Source of the DNA: Oscheius dolichura
Lineage: Eukaryota; Nematoda; Chromadorea; Rhabditida; Rhabditidae
Assembly (NCBI GenBank): GCA_932521035.1
Contig: OW051493.1
Span: 10,600,373 to 10,664,372 of the forward strand
Direction: 5' to 3'
Length of the DNA: 64,000 bases
In this document: piece after piece, positions 24,488 to 37,594 of the stretch
Numbering within the stretch: the stretch's first letter is position 1
How the letters are laid out: each line of letters starts with the position of its first letter
Position numbers and translations under genes: made by a program
Notes under the pieces: generated by a model
What the model saw: only the letters and a program-made list of their open reading frames with translations
The model's database searches: none
Told to the model about the DNA's origin: nothing

Positions 24488-27400
24488 AGTATTCCGTTTT
24501 TAGCTGGTGGACACGAAGGAGCCTTCCGTTTTTAGCTGGTGGCTTCAAAAAGAGCGTTCCGTTTTTAGCTGGTGGACACGAAGGAGCATTCCGTTTTTAG
24601 CTGGTGGACACGAAGGAGCATTCCGTTTATAGCTGGTGGACACGAAGGAGCCTTCCGTTTTTAGCTGGTGGCTTCAAAAAGAGCGTTCCGTTTTTAGCTG
24701 GTGGACACGAAGGAGCATTCCGTTTTTAGCTGGTGGACACGAAGGAGCATTCCGTTTATAGCTGGTGGACACGAAGGAGCATTCCGTTTTTAGCTGGTGG
24801 ACACGAAGGAGCATTCCGTTTATAGCTGGTGGACACGAAAGAGCATTCCGTTTTTAGCTGGTGGACACGAAGGAGCATTCCGTTTATAGCTGGTGGACAC
24901 GAAGGAGCATTCCGTTTTTAGCTGGTGGACACGAAGGAGCATTCCGTTTATAGCTGGTGGACACGAAGGAGCATTCCGTTTTTAGCTGGTGGACACGAAG
25001 GAGCATTCCGTTTATAGCTGGTGGACACGAAAGAGCATTCCGTTTTTAGCTGGTGGACACGAAGGAGCCTTCCGTTTTTAGCTGGTGGACACGAAGGAGC
25101 ATTCCGTTTATAGCTGGTGGACACGAAGGAGCCTTCCGTTTTTAGCTGGTGGACACGAAGGAGCATTCCGTTTTTAGCTGGTGGACACGAAGGAGCATTC
25201 CGTTTATAGCTGGTGGACACGAATTAGCATTCCGTTTTTAGCTGGTGGACACGAAGGAGCATTCCGTTTTTAGCTGGTGGACACGAAGGAGCATTCCGTT
25301 TTTAGCTGGTGGCTTCAAAAAGAGCGTTCCGTTTTTAGCTGGTGGCTTCAAAAAGAGCGTTCCGTTTTTAGCTGGTGGACACGAAGGAGCCTTCCGTTTT
25401 TAGCTGGTGGCTTCAAAAAGAGCGTTCCGTTTTTAGCTGGTGGACACGAAGGAGCCTTCCGTTTTTAGCTGGTGGCTTCAAAAAGAGCGTTCCGTTTTTA
25501 GCTGGTGGCTTCAAAAAGAGCGTTCCGTTTTTAGCTGGTGGACACGAAGGAGCATTCCGTTTTTAGCTGGTGGACACGAAGGAGCATTCGGTTTTTAGCT
25601 GGTGGACACGAAGGAGCATTCGGTTTTTAGCTGGTGGACACGAAGGAGCATTCCGTTTTTAGCTGGTGGACACGAAAGAGCTTTCCGTTTTTAGCTGGTG
25701 GACACGAAGGAGCATTCCGTTTTTAGCTGGTGGACACGAAGGAGCATTCCGTTTTTAGCTGGTGGACACGAAGGAGCATTCCGTTTTTAGCTGGTGGACA
25801 CGAAAGAGCATTCCGTTTTTAGCTGGTGGACACGAAGGAGCATTCCGTTTTTAGCTGGTGGACACGAAGGAGCATTCCGTTTATAGCTGGTGGACACGAA
25901 GGAGCATTCCGTTTTTAGCTGGTGGACACGAAGGAGCATTCCGTTTATAGCTGGTGGACACGAAAGAGCATTCCGTTTTTAGCTGGTGGACACGAAAGAG
26001 CCTTCCGTTTTTAGCTGGTGGCTTCAAAAAGAGCATTCCGTTTTTAGCTGGTGGACACGAAGGAGCCTTCCGTTTTTAGCTGGTGGCTTCAAAAAGAGCG
26101 TTCCGTTTTTAGCTGGTGGACACGAAGGAGCCTTCCGTTTTTAGCTGGTGGCTTCAAAAAGAGCGTTCCGTTTTTAGCTGGTGGCTTCAAAAAGAGCGTT
26201 CCGTTTTTAGCTGGTGGACACGAAGGAGCATTCCGTTTATAGCTGGTGGACACGAAAGAGCATTCCGTTTTTAGCTGGTGGACACGAAAGAGCCTTCCGT
26301 TTTTAGCTGGTGGCTTCAAAAAGAGCATTCCGTTTTTAGCTGGTGGACACGAAGGAGCCTTCCGTTTTTAGCTGGTGGCTTCAAAAAGAGCGTTCCGTTT
26401 TTAGCTGGTGGCTTCAAAAAGAGCGTTCCGTTTTTAGCTGGTGGACACGAAGGAGCATTCCGTTTTTAGCTGGTGGACACGAAGGAGCATTCCGTTTATA
26501 GCTGGTGGACACGAAGGAGCCTTCCGTTTTTAGCTGGTGGACACGAAGGAGCATTCCGTTTTTAGCTGGCGGCTTCAAAAAGAGCGTTCCGTTTTTAGCT
26601 GGTGGACACGAAGGAGCATTCCGTTTTTAGCTGGTGGACACGAAGGAGCATTCCGTTTTTAGCTGGTGGACACGAAGGAGCATTCCGTTTATAGCTGGTG
26701 GCTTCAAAAAGAGCGTTCCGTTTTTAGCTGGTGGACACGAAGGAGTATTCCGTTTTTAGCTGGTGGACACGAAGGAGCCTTCCGTTTTTAGCTGGTGGCT
26801 TCAAAAAGAGCGTTCCGTTTTTAGCTGGTGGACACGAAGGAGCATTCCGTTTTTAGCTGGTGGACACGAAGGAGCATTCCGTTTATAGCTGGTGGACACG
26901 AAGGAGCCTTCCGTTTTTAGCTGGTGGCTTCAAAAAGAGCGTTCCGTTTTTAGCTGGTGGACACGAAGGAGCATTCCGTTTTTAGCTGGTGGACACGAAG
27001 GAGCATTCCGTTTATAGCTGGTGGACACGAAGGAGCATTCCGTTTTTAGCTGGTGGACACGAAGGAGCATTCCGTTTTTAGCTGGTGGCTTCAAAAAGAG
27101 CGTTCCGTTTTTAGCTGGTGGACACGAAGGAGCCTTCCGTTTTTAGCTGGTGGCTTCAAAAAGAGCGTTCCGTTTTTAGCTGGTGGACACGAAGGAGCCT
27201 TCCGTTTTTAGCTGGTGGCTTCAAAAAGAGCGTTCCGTTTTTAGCTGGTGGACACGAAGGAGCATTCCGTTTTTAGCTGGTGGACACGAAGGAGCATTCC
27301 GTTTTTAGCTGGTGGACACGAAGGAGCATTCCGTTTATAGCTGGTGGACACGAAGGAGCGTTCCGTTTTTAGCTGGTGGACACGAAGGAGCATTCCGTTT

Positions 27401-27521
27401 TTAGCTGGTGGACACGAAGGAGCATTCGGTTTTTAGCTGGTGGACACGAAGGAGCATTCGGTTTTTAGCTGGTGGACACGAAGGAGCATTCCGTTTTTAG
27501 CTGGTGGACACGAAAGAGCTT

Positions 27522-30500
27522 TCCGTTTTTAGCTGGTGGACACGAAGGAGCATTCCGTTTTTAGCTGGTGGACACGAAGGAGCATTCCGTTTTTAGCTGG
27601 TGGACACGAAGGAGCATTCCGTTTTTAGCTGGTGGACACGAAGGAGCATTCCGTTTTTAGCTGGTGGACACGAAGGAGCATTCCGTTTATAGCTGGTGGA
27701 CACGAAGGAGCATTCCGTTTTTAGCTGGTGGACACGAAAGAGCATTCCGTTTTTAGCTGGTGGACACGAAAGAGCATTCCGTTTTTAGCTGGTGGACACG
27801 AAGGAGCCTTCCGTTTTTAGCTGGTGGACACGAAGGAGCATTCCGTTTATAGCTGGTGGACACGAAGGAGCCTTCCGTTTTTAGCTGGTGGACACGAAGG
27901 AGCATTCCGTTTTTAGCTGGTGGACACGAAGGAGCATTCCGTTTATAGCTGGTGGACACGAAGGAGCATTCCGTTTTTAGCTGGTGGACACGAAGGAGCA
28001 TTCCGTTTTTAGCTGGTGGACACGAAGGAGCATTCCGTTTTTAGCTGGTGGCTTCAAAAAGAGCGTTCCGTTTTTAGCTGGTGGACACGAAGGAGCCTTC
28101 CGTTTTTAGCTGGTGGCTTCAAAAAGAGCGTTCCGTTTTTAGCTGGTGGACACGAAGGAGCCTTCCGTTTTTAGCTGGTGGCTTCAAAAAGAGCGTTCCG
28201 TTTTTAGCTGGTGGCTTCAAAAAGAGCGTTCCGTTTTTAGCTGGTGGACACGAAGGAGCATTCCGTTTTTAGCTGGTGGACACGAAGGAGCATTCGGTTT
28301 TTAGCTGGTGGCTTCAAAAAGAGCGTTCCGTTTTTAGCTGGTGGACACGAAGGAGCATTCCGTTTTTAGCTGGTGGACACGAAGGAGCATTCCGTTTATA
28401 GCTGGTGGACACGAAGGAGCCTTCCGTTTTTAGCTGGTGGCTTCAAAAAGAGCGTTCCGTTTTTAGCTGGTGGCTTCAAAAAGAGCGTTCCGTTTTTAGC
28501 TGGTGGACACGAAGGAGTATTCCGTTTTTAGCTGGTGGACACGAAGGAGCCTTCCGTTTTTAGCTGGTGGCTTCAAAAAGAGCGTTCCGTTTTTAGCTGG
28601 TGGACACGAAGGAGCATTCCGTTTTTAGCTGGTGGACACGAAGGAGCATTCCGTTTATAGCTGGTGGACACGAAGGAGCCTTCCGTTTTTAGCTGGTGGC
28701 TTCAAAAAGAGCGTTCCGTTTTTAGCTGGTGGACACGAAGGAGCATTCCGTTTTTAGCTGGTGGACACGAAGGAGCATTCCGTTTATAGCTGGTGGACAC
28801 GAAGGAGCATTCCGTTTTTAGCTGGTGGACACGAAGGAGCATTCCGTTTTTAGCTGGTGGCTTCAAAAAGAGCGTTCCGTTTTTAGCTGGTGGACACGAA
28901 GGAGCATTCCGTTTTTAGCTGGTGGACACGAAGGAGCATTCCGTTTTTAGCTGGTGGACACGAAGGAGCATTCCGTTTTTAGCTGGTGGACACGAAGGAG
29001 CATTCCGTTTTTAGCTGGTGGACACGAAGGAGCATTCCGTTTTTAGCTGGTGGACACGAAGGAGCATTCCGTTTATAGCTGGTGGACACGAAGGAGCATT
29101 CCGTTTTTAGCTGGTGGACACGAAAGAGCATTCCGTTTTTAGCTGGTGGACACGAAAGAGCATTCCGTTTTTAGCTGGTGGACACGAAGGAGCCTTCCGT
29201 TTTTAGCTGGTGGACACGAAGGAGCATTCCGTTTATAGCTGGTGGACACGAAGGAGCCTTCCGTTTTTAGCTGGTGGACACGAAGGAGCATTCCGTTTTT
29301 AGCTGGTGGACACGAAGGAGCATTCCGTTTATAGCTGGTGGACACGAAGGAGCATTCCGTTTTTAGCTGGTGGACACGAAGGAGCATTCCGTTTTTAGCT
29401 GGTGGACACGAAGGAGCATTCCGTTTTTAGCTGGTGGCTTCAAAAAGAGCGTTCCGTTTTTAGCTGGTGGACACGAAGGAGCCTTCCGTTTTTAGCTGGT
29501 GGCTTCAAAAAGAGCGTTCCGTTTTTAGCTGGTGGACACGAAGGAGCCTTCCGTTTTTAGCTGGTGGCTTCAAAAAGAGCGTTCCGTTTTTAGCTGGTGG
29601 CTTCAAAAAGAGCGTTCCGTTTTTAGCTGGTGGACACGAAGGAGCATTCCGTTTTTAGCTGGTGGACACGAAGGAGCATTCGGTTTTTAGCTGGTGGCTT
29701 CAAAAAGAGCGTTCCGTTTTTAGCTGGTGGACACGAAGGAGCATTCCGTTTTTAGCTGGTGGACACGAAGGAGCATTCCGTTTATAGCTGGTGGACACGA
29801 AGGAGCCTTCCGTTTTTAGCTGGTGGCTTCAAAAAGAGCGTTCCGTTTTTAGCTGGTGGCTTCAAAAAGAGCGTTCCGTTTTTAGCTGGTGGACACGAAG
29901 GAGTATTCCGTTTTTAGCTGGTGGACACGAAGGAGCCTTCCGTTTTTAGCTGGTGGCTTCAAAAAGAGCGTTCCGTTTTTAGCTGGTGGACACGAAGGAG
30001 CATTCCGTTTTTAGCTGGTGGACACGAAGGAGCATTCCGTTTATAGCTGGTGGACACGAAGGAGCCTTCCGTTTTTAGCTGGTGGCTTCAAAAAGAGCGT
30101 TCCGTTTTTAGCTGGTGGACACGAAGGAGCATTCCGTTTTTAGCTGGTGGACACGAAGGAGCATTCCGTTTATAGCTGGTGGACACGAAGGAGCATTCCG
30201 TTTTTAGCTGGTGGACACGAAGGAGCATTCCGTTTTTAGCTGGTGGCTTCAAAAAGAGCGTTCCGTTTTTAGCTGGTGGACACGAAGGAGCATTCCGTTT
30301 TTAGCTGGTGGACACGAAGGAGCATTCCGTTTTTAGCTGGTGGACACGAAGGAGCATTCCGTTTTTAGCTGGTGGACACGAAGGAGCATTCCGTTTTTAG
30401 CTGGTGGACACGAAGGAGCATTCCGTTTTTAGCTGGTGGACACGAAGGAGCATTCCGTTTATAGCTGGTGGACACGAAGGAGCATTCCGTTTTTAGCTGG

Positions 30501-31083
30501 TGGACACGAAAGAGCATTCCGTTTTTAGCTGGTGGACACGAAAGAGCATTCCGTTTTTAGCTGGTGGACACGAAGGAGCCTTCCGTTTTTAGCTGGTGGA
30601 CACGAAGGAGCATTCCGTTTATAGCTGGTGGACACGAAGGAGCCTTCCGTTTTTAGCTGGTGGACACGAAGGAGCATTCCGTTTTTAGCTGGTGGACACG
30701 AAGGAGCATTCCGTTTATAGCTGGTGGACACGAAGGAGCATTCCGTTTTTAGCTGGTGGACACGAAGGAGCATTCCGTTTTTAGCTGGTGGACACGAAGG
30801 AGCATTCCGTTTTTAGCTGGTGGCTTCAAAAAGAGCGTTCCGTTTTTAGCTGGTGGACACGAAGGAGCCTTCCGTTTTTAGCTGGTGGCTTCAAAAAGAG
30901 CGTTCCGTTTTTAGCTGGTGGACACGAAGGAGCCTTCCGTTTTTAGCTGGTGGCTTCAAAAAGAGCGTTCCGTTTTTAGCTGGTGGCTTCAAAAAGAGCG
31001 TTCCGTTTTTAGCTGGTGGACACGAAGGAGCATTCCGTTTTTAGCTGGTGGACACGAAGGAGCATTCGGTTTTTAGCTGGTGG
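27522..31083 (+). repeat. 1,386-bp higher-order repeat, 2.57 copies
   Basis: A constant 1,386-bp period spans this region. Copies are about 27522-28907, 28908-30293 and 30294-31083 (partial). The unit equals 43 monomers (33 A plus 10 B). Anchors include the T-to-A core variant at 27689/29075, GGAGTATT near 28516/29902, the two-B cluster near 28440/29826, and the open stretches starting 27753/29139/30525 and 28081/29467/30853. I saw no base differences among aligned copies. This is the cleanest multi-copy higher-order repeat in the window. Confidence 0.92.
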
Positions 31084-31369
31084 ACACGAAGGAGCATTCG
31101 GTTTTTAGCTGGTGGACACGAAGGAGCATTCCGTTTTTAGCTGGTGGACACGAAAGAGCTTTCCGTTTTTAGCTGGTGGACACGAAGGAGCATTCCGTTT
31201 TTAGCTGGTGGACACGAAGGAGCATTCCGTTTTTAGCTGGTGGACACGAAGGAGCATTCCGTTTTTAGCTGGTGGACACGAAAGAGCATTCCGTTTTTAG
31301 CTGGTGGACACGAAGGAGCATTCCGTTTTTAGCTGGTGGACACGAAGGAGCATTCCGTTTATAGCTGGT

Positions 31370-33242
31370 GGACACGAAGGAGCATTCCGTTTTTAGCTGG
31401 TGGACACGAAGGAGCATTCCGTTTATAGCTGGTGGACACGAAAGAGCATTCCGTTTTTAGCTGGTGGCTTCAAAAAGAGCATTCCGTTTTTAGCTGGTGG
31501 ACACGAAGGAGCATTCGGTTTTTAGCTGGTGGACACGAAGGAGCATTCGGTTTTTAGCTGGTGGACACGAAGGAGCATGCCGTTTTTAGCTGGTGGACAC
31601 GAAGGAGCATTCCGTTTTTAGCTGGTGGACACGAAGGAGCATTCCGTTTTTAGCTGGTGGACACGAAGGAGCATTCCGTTTTTAGCTGGTGGACACGAAA
31701 GAGCATTCCGTTTTTAGCTGGTGGACACGAAGGAGCATTCCGTTTATAGCTGGTGGACACGAAAGAGCATTCCGTTTTTAGCTGGTGGACACGAAAGAGC
31801 CTTCCGTTTTTAGCTGGTGGCTTCAAAAAGAGCATTCCGTTTTTAGCTGGTGGACACGAAGGAGCCTTCCGTTTTTAGCTGGTGGCTTCAAAAAGAGCGT
31901 TCCGTTTTTAGCTGGTGGCTTCAAAAAGAGCATTCCGTTTTTAGCTGGTGGACACGAAAGAGCATTCCGTTTTTAGCTGGTGGACACGAAGGAGCATTCC
32001 GTTTATAGCTGGTGGACACGAAAGAGCATTCCGTTTTTAGCTGGTGGACACGAAAGAGCCTTCCGTTTTTAGCTGGTGGCTTCAAAAAGAGCATTCCGTT
32101 TTTAGCTGGTGGACACGAAGGAGCCTTCCGTTTTTAGCTGGTGGCTTCAAAAAGAGCGTTCCGTTTTTAGCTGGTGGCTTCAAAAAGAGCATTCCGTTTT
32201 TAGCTGGTGGACACGAAGGAGCATTCCGTTTTTAGCTGGTGGACACGAAAGAGCATTCCGTTTTTAGCTGGTGGACACGAAGGAGCATTCCGTTTTTAGC
32301 TGGTGGCTTCAAAAAGAGCGTTCCGTTTTTAGCTGGTGGACACGAAGGAGCATTCCGTTTTTAGCTGGTGGACACGAAGGAGCATTCCGTTTATAGCTGG
32401 TGGACACGAAAGAGCATTCCGTTTTTAGCTGGTGGCTTCAAAAAGAGCATTCCGTTTTTAGCTGGTGGACACGAAGGAGCATTCGGTTTTTAGCTGGTGG
32501 ACACGAAGGAGCATTCGGTTTTTAGCTGGTGGACACGAAGGAGCATGCCGTTTTTAGCTGGTGGACACGAAGGAGCATTCCGTTTTTAGCTGGTGGACAC
32601 GAAGGAGCATTCCGTTTTTAGCTGGTGGACACGAAAGAGCATTCCGTTTTTAGCTGGTGGACACGAAGGAGCATTCCGTTTATAGCTGGTGGACACGAAA
32701 GAGCATTCCGTTTTTAGCTGGTGGACACGAAAGAGCCTTCCGTTTTTAGCTGGTGGCTTCAAAAAGAGCATTCCGTTTTTAGCTGGTGGACACGAAGGAG
32801 CCTTCCGTTTTTAGCTGGTGGCTTCAAAAAGAGCGTTCCGTTTTTAGCTGGTGGCTTCAAAAAGAGCATTCCGTTTTTAGCTGGTGGACACGAAAGAGCC
32901 TTCCGTTTTTAGCTGGTGGACACGAAGGAGCATTCCGTTTATAGCTGGTGGACACGAAAGAGCATTCCGTTTTTAGCTGGTGGACACGAAAGAGCCTTCC
33001 GTTTTTAGCTGGTGGCTTCAAAAAGAGCATTCCGTTTTTAGCTGGTGGACACGAAGGAGCCTTCCGTTTTTAGCTGGTGGCTTCAAAAAGAGCGTTCCGT
33101 TTTTAGCTGGTGGCTTCAAAAAGAGCATTCCGTTTTTAGCTGGTGGACACGAAGGAGCATTCCGTTTTTAGCTGGTGGACACGAAAGAGCATTCCGTTTT
33201 TAGCTGGTGGACACGAAGGAGCATTCCGTTTTTAGCTGGTGG
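31370..33242 (+). repeat. 936-bp tandem duplication
   Basis: About 31370-32306 matches 32338-33242 at offset 968 on the left and 936 on the right; one A monomer is missing from the second copy. Each copy carries the rare GCATGC variant (31575 and 32543), which also makes an SphI site, and paired B units ending AGCATTCCG. One difference is an AGCATT versus AGCCTT tail near 32900. Confidence 0.86.
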
Positions 33243-34110
33243 ACACGAAAGAGCATTCCGTTTTTAGCTGGTGGCTTCAAAAAGAGCGCTCCGTTTTTAG
33301 CTGGTGGACACGAAGGAGCATTCCGTTTTTAGCTGGTGGACACGAAGGAGCATTCCGTTTTTAGCTGGTGGACACGAAGGAGCATTCCGTTTATAGCTGG
33401 TGGACACGAAAGAGCATTCCGTTTTTAGCTGGTGGACACGAAGGAGCATTCCGTTTTTAGCTGGTGGACACGAAGGAGCATTCCGTTTTTAGCTGGTGGA
33501 CACGAAAGAGCCTTCCGTTTTTAGCTGGTGGACACGAAGGAGCATTCCGTTTTTAGCTGGTGGCTTCAAAAAGAGCGTTCCGTTTTTAGCTGGTGGACAC
33601 GAAGGAGCATTCCGTTTTTAGCTGGTGGACACGAAGGAGCATTCCGTTTTTAGCTGGTGGACACGAAAGAGCATTCCGTTTTTAGCTGGTGGCTTCAAAA
33701 AGAGCGCTCCGTTTTTAGCTGGTGGACACGAAGGAGCATTCCGTTTTTAGCTGGTGGACACGAAGGAGCATTCCGTTTTTAGCTGGTGGACACGAAGGAG
33801 CATTCCGTTTATAGCTGGTGGACACGAAAGAGCATTCCGTTTTTAGCTGGTGGACACGAAGGAGCATTCCGTTTTTAGCTGGTGGACACGAAGGAGCATT
33901 CCGTTTTTAGCTGGTGGACACGAAAGAGCCTTCCGTTTTTAGCTGGTGGACACGAAGGAGCATTCCGTTTTTAGCTGGTGGCTTCAAAAAGAGCGTTCCG
34001 TTTTTAGCTGGTGGACACGAAGGAGCATTCCGTTTTTAGCTGGTGGACACGAAGGAGCATTCCGTTTTTAGCTGGTGGACACGAAAGAGCATTCCGTTTT
34101 TAGCTGGTGG
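33190..34110 (+). repeat. 418-bp tandem duplication (2.2 copies)
   Basis: Period 418 bp (eleven A plus two B), marked by the rare AGCGCTCC variant of type B at 33286 and 33704. The match extends a little beyond two units on the right, to about 34110. Confidence 0.85.
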
Positions 34111-36064
34111 ACACGAAGGAGCATTCCGTTTTTAGCTGGTGGACACGAAGGAGCATTCCGTTTATAGCTGGTGGACACGAAAGAGCATTCCGTTTTTAGC
34201 TGGTGGACACGAAGGAGCATTCCGTTTTTAGCTGGTGGACACGAAGGAGCATTCCGTTTTTAGCTGGTGGACACGAAGGAGCATTCCGTTTTTAGCTGGT
34301 GGACACGAAGGAGCATTCCGTTTATAGCTGGTGGACACGAAGGAGCCTTCCGTTTTTAGCTGGTGGACACGAAGGAGCATTCCGTTTTTAGCTGGTGGAC
34401 ACGAAGGAGCATTCCGTTTATAGCTGGTGGACACGAAGGAGCCTTCCGTTTTTAGCTGGTGGCTTCAAAAAGAGCGTTCCGTTTTTAGCTGGTGGACACG
34501 AAGGAGCCTTCCGTTTTTAGCTGGTGGACACGAAGGAGCCTTCCGTTTTTAGCTGGTGGACACGAAGGAGCATTCCGTTTTTAGCTGGTGGACACGAAAG
34601 AGCATTCCGTTTTTAGCTGGTGGACACGAAGGAGCATTCCGTTTTTAGCTGGTGGACACGAAGGAGCATTCCGTTTTTAGCTGGTGGACACGAAGGAGCC
34701 TTCCGTTTTTAGCTGGTGGCTTCAAAAAGAGCGTTCCGTTTTTAGCTGGTGGACACGAAGGAGCCTTCCGTTTTTAGCTGGTGGACACGAAAGAGCCTTC
34801 CGTTTTTAGCTGGTGGACACGAAGGAGCATTCCGTTTTTAGCTGGTGGACACGAAGGAGCATTCCGTTTTTAGCTGGTGGACACGAAGGAGCATTCCGTT
34901 TTTAGCTGGTGGACACGAAAGAGCATTCCGTTTTTAGCTGGTGGACACGAAGGAGCATTCCGTTTTTAGCTGGTGGACACGAAAGAGCATTCCGTTTTTA
35001 GCTGGTGGACACGAAGGAGCATTCCGTTTTTAGCTGGTGGCTTCAAAAAGAGCGTTCCGTTTTTAGCTGGTGGACACGAAGGAGCATTCCGTTTTTAGCT
35101 GGTGGACACGAAGGAGCCTTCCGTTTTTAGCTGGTGGCTTCAAAAAGAGCGTTCCGTTTTTAGCTGGTGGACACGAAGGAGCATTCCGTTTTTAGCTGGT
35201 GGACACGAAGGAGCATTCCGTTTATAGCTGGTGGACACGAAGGAGCCTTCCGTTTTTAGCTGGTGGACACGAAGGAGCATTCCGTTTTTAGCTGGTGGAC
35301 ACGAAGGAGCATTCCGTTTATAGCTGGTGGACACGAAGGAGCCTTCCGTTTTTAGCTGGTGGCTTCAAAAAGAGCGTTCCGTTTTTAGCTGGTGGACACG
35401 AAGGAGCCTTCCGTTTTTAGCTGGTGGCTTCAAAAAGAGCGTTCCGTTTTTAGCTGGTGGACACGAAGGAGCATTCCGTTTTTAGCTGGTGGACACGAAG
35501 GAGCATTCCGTTTATAGCTGGTGGACACGAAGGAGCATTCCGTTTTTAGCTGGTGGACACGAAGGAGCATTCCGTTTTTAGCTGGTGGACACGAAAGAGC
35601 ATTCCGTTTTTAGCTGGTGGACACGAAGGAGCATTCCGTTTTTAGCTGGTGGCTTCAAAAAGAGCGTTCCGTTTTTAGCTGGTGGACACGAAGGAGCATT
35701 CCGTTTTTAGCTGGTGGACACGAAGGAGCCTTCCGTTTTTAGCTGGTGGCTTCAAAAAGAGCGTTCCGTTTTTAGCTGGTGGACACGAAGGAGCATTCCG
35801 TTTTTAGCTGGTGGACACGAAGGAGCATTCCGTTTATAGCTGGTGGACACGAAGGAGCCTTCCGTTTTTAGCTGGTGGCTTCAAAAAGAGCGTTCCGTTT
35901 TTAGCTGGTGGACACGAAGGAGCCTTCCGTTTTTAGCTGGTGGCTTCAAAAAGAGCGTTCCGTTTTTAGCTGGTGGACACGAAGGAGCATTCCGTTTTTA
36001 GCTGGTGGACACGAAGGAGCATTCCGTTTTTAGCTGGTGGACACGAAGGAGCATTCCCTTTATA

Positions 36065-37320
36065 GCTGGTGGACACGAAGGAGCATTCCGTTTTTAGCTG
36101 GTGGACACGAAGGAGCATTCCGTTTTTAGCTGGTGGCTTCAAAAAGAGCGTTCCGTTTTTAGCTGGTGGACACGAAGGAGCCTTCCGTTTTTAGCTGGTG
36201 GCTTCAAAAAGAGCGTTCCGTTTTTAGCTGGTGGACACGAAGGAGCCTTCCGTTTTTAGCTGGTGGCTTCAAAAAGAGCGTTCCGTTTTTAGCTGGCGGC
36301 TTCAAAAAGAGCGTTCCGTTTTTAGCTGGTGGACACGAAGGAGCATTCCGTTTTTAGCTGGTGGACACGAAGGAGCATTCGGTTTTTAGCTGGTGGACAC
36401 GAAGGAGCATTCGGTTTTTAGCTGGTGGACACGAAGGAGCATTCCGTTTTTAGCTGGTGGACACGAAAGAGCTTTCCGTTTTTAGCTGGTGGACACGAAG
36501 GAGCATTCCGTTTTTAGCTGGTGGACACGAAGGAGCATTCCGTTTTTAGCTGGTGGACACGAAGGAGCATTCCGTTTTTAGCTGGTGGACACGAAGGAGC
36601 ATTCCGTTTATAGCTGGTGGACACGAAGGAGCATTCCGTTTTTAGCTGGTGGACACGAAGGAGCATTCCGTTTATAGCTGGTGGACACGAAAGAGCATTC
36701 CGTTTTTAGCTGGTGGACACGAAGGAGCATTCCGTTTATAGCTGGTGGACACGAAGGAGCCTTCCGTTTTTAGCTGGTGGACACGAAGGAGCATTCCGTT
36801 TTTAGCTGGTGGACACGAAGGAGCATTCCGTTTTTAGCTGGTGGACACGAAGGAGCATTCCGTTTTTAGCTGGTGGCTTCAAAAAGAGCGTTCCGTTTTT
36901 AGCTGGTGGACACGAAGGAGCCTTCCGTTTTTAGCTGGTGGCTTCAAAAAGAGCGTTCCGTTTTTAGCTGGTGGACACGAAGGAGCCTTCCGTTTTTAGC
37001 TGGTGGCTTCAAAAAGAGCGTTCCGTTTTTAGCTGGTGGCTTCAAAAAGAGCGTTCCGTTTTTAGCTGGTGGACACGAAGGAGCATTCCGTTTTTAGCTG
37101 GTGGACACGAAGGAGCATTCGGTTTTTAGCTGGTGGACACGAAGGAGCATTCGGTTTTTAGCTGGTGGACACGAAGGAGCATTCCGTTTTTAGCTGGTGG
37201 ACACGAAAGAGCTTTCCGTTTTTAGCTGGTGGACACGAAGGAGCATTCCGTTTTTAGCTGGTGGACACGAAGGAGCATTCCGTTTTTAGCTGGTGGACAC
37301 GAAGGAGCATTCCGTTTTTA
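36065..37320 (+). repeat. 740-bp tandem duplication
   Basis: About 36065-36580 matches 36805-37320 at offset 740 bp. Each copy has B, A(AGCC), B, A(AGCC), B, B, A, then two TCGG units and the AGCTTTCC unit (36471 and 37211). One of the B units in copy 1 carries GCTGGCGG (36292) and its counterpart does not. The same TCGG-TCGG-TCCG-AGCTTT order also occurs near 3.9, 25.6, 27.5 and 31.1 kb. Confidence 0.84.
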
Positions 37321-37594
37321 GCTGGTGGACACGAAAGAGCATTCCGTTTTTAGCTGGTGGACACGAAGGAGCATTCCGTTTATAGCTGGTGGACACGAAG
37401 GAGCATTCCGTTTTTAGCTGGTGGACACGAAGGAGCATTCCGTTTATAGCTGGTGGACACGAAAGAGCATTCCGTTTTTAGCTGGTGGACACGAAGGAGC
37501 ATTCCGTTTTTAGCTGGTGGACACGAAAGAGCATTCCGTTTTTAGCTGGTGGACACGAAGGAGCATTCCGTTTTTAGCTGGTGGACACGAAGGA

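Larger units (their letters stand above)
2304..37590 (+). repeat. Domain II: A-dominant array with scattered B and TTTATAG variants
   Basis: Type A predominates, with B units mostly single or in pairs. The TTTATAG core variant (following a normal CCG end) is common throughout and fades out near 37.45 kb. AAAGAGC, AGCCTT and TCGG variants are interspersed. Rare point variants (for example GCTGCTGG, GCTGGCGG, GGAGTATT, GCATACCG, GCCTGCCG) recur at fixed distances and reveal the large duplications listed separately. No non-repeat DNA was seen. Confidence 0.9.

Noticed and set aside
31575-31580. GCATGC and other new restriction sites as functional motifs
   Set aside because: GCATGC, AGCGCT and TGGCCA each result from one or a few base changes copied by local duplication. 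They are useful as markers only.
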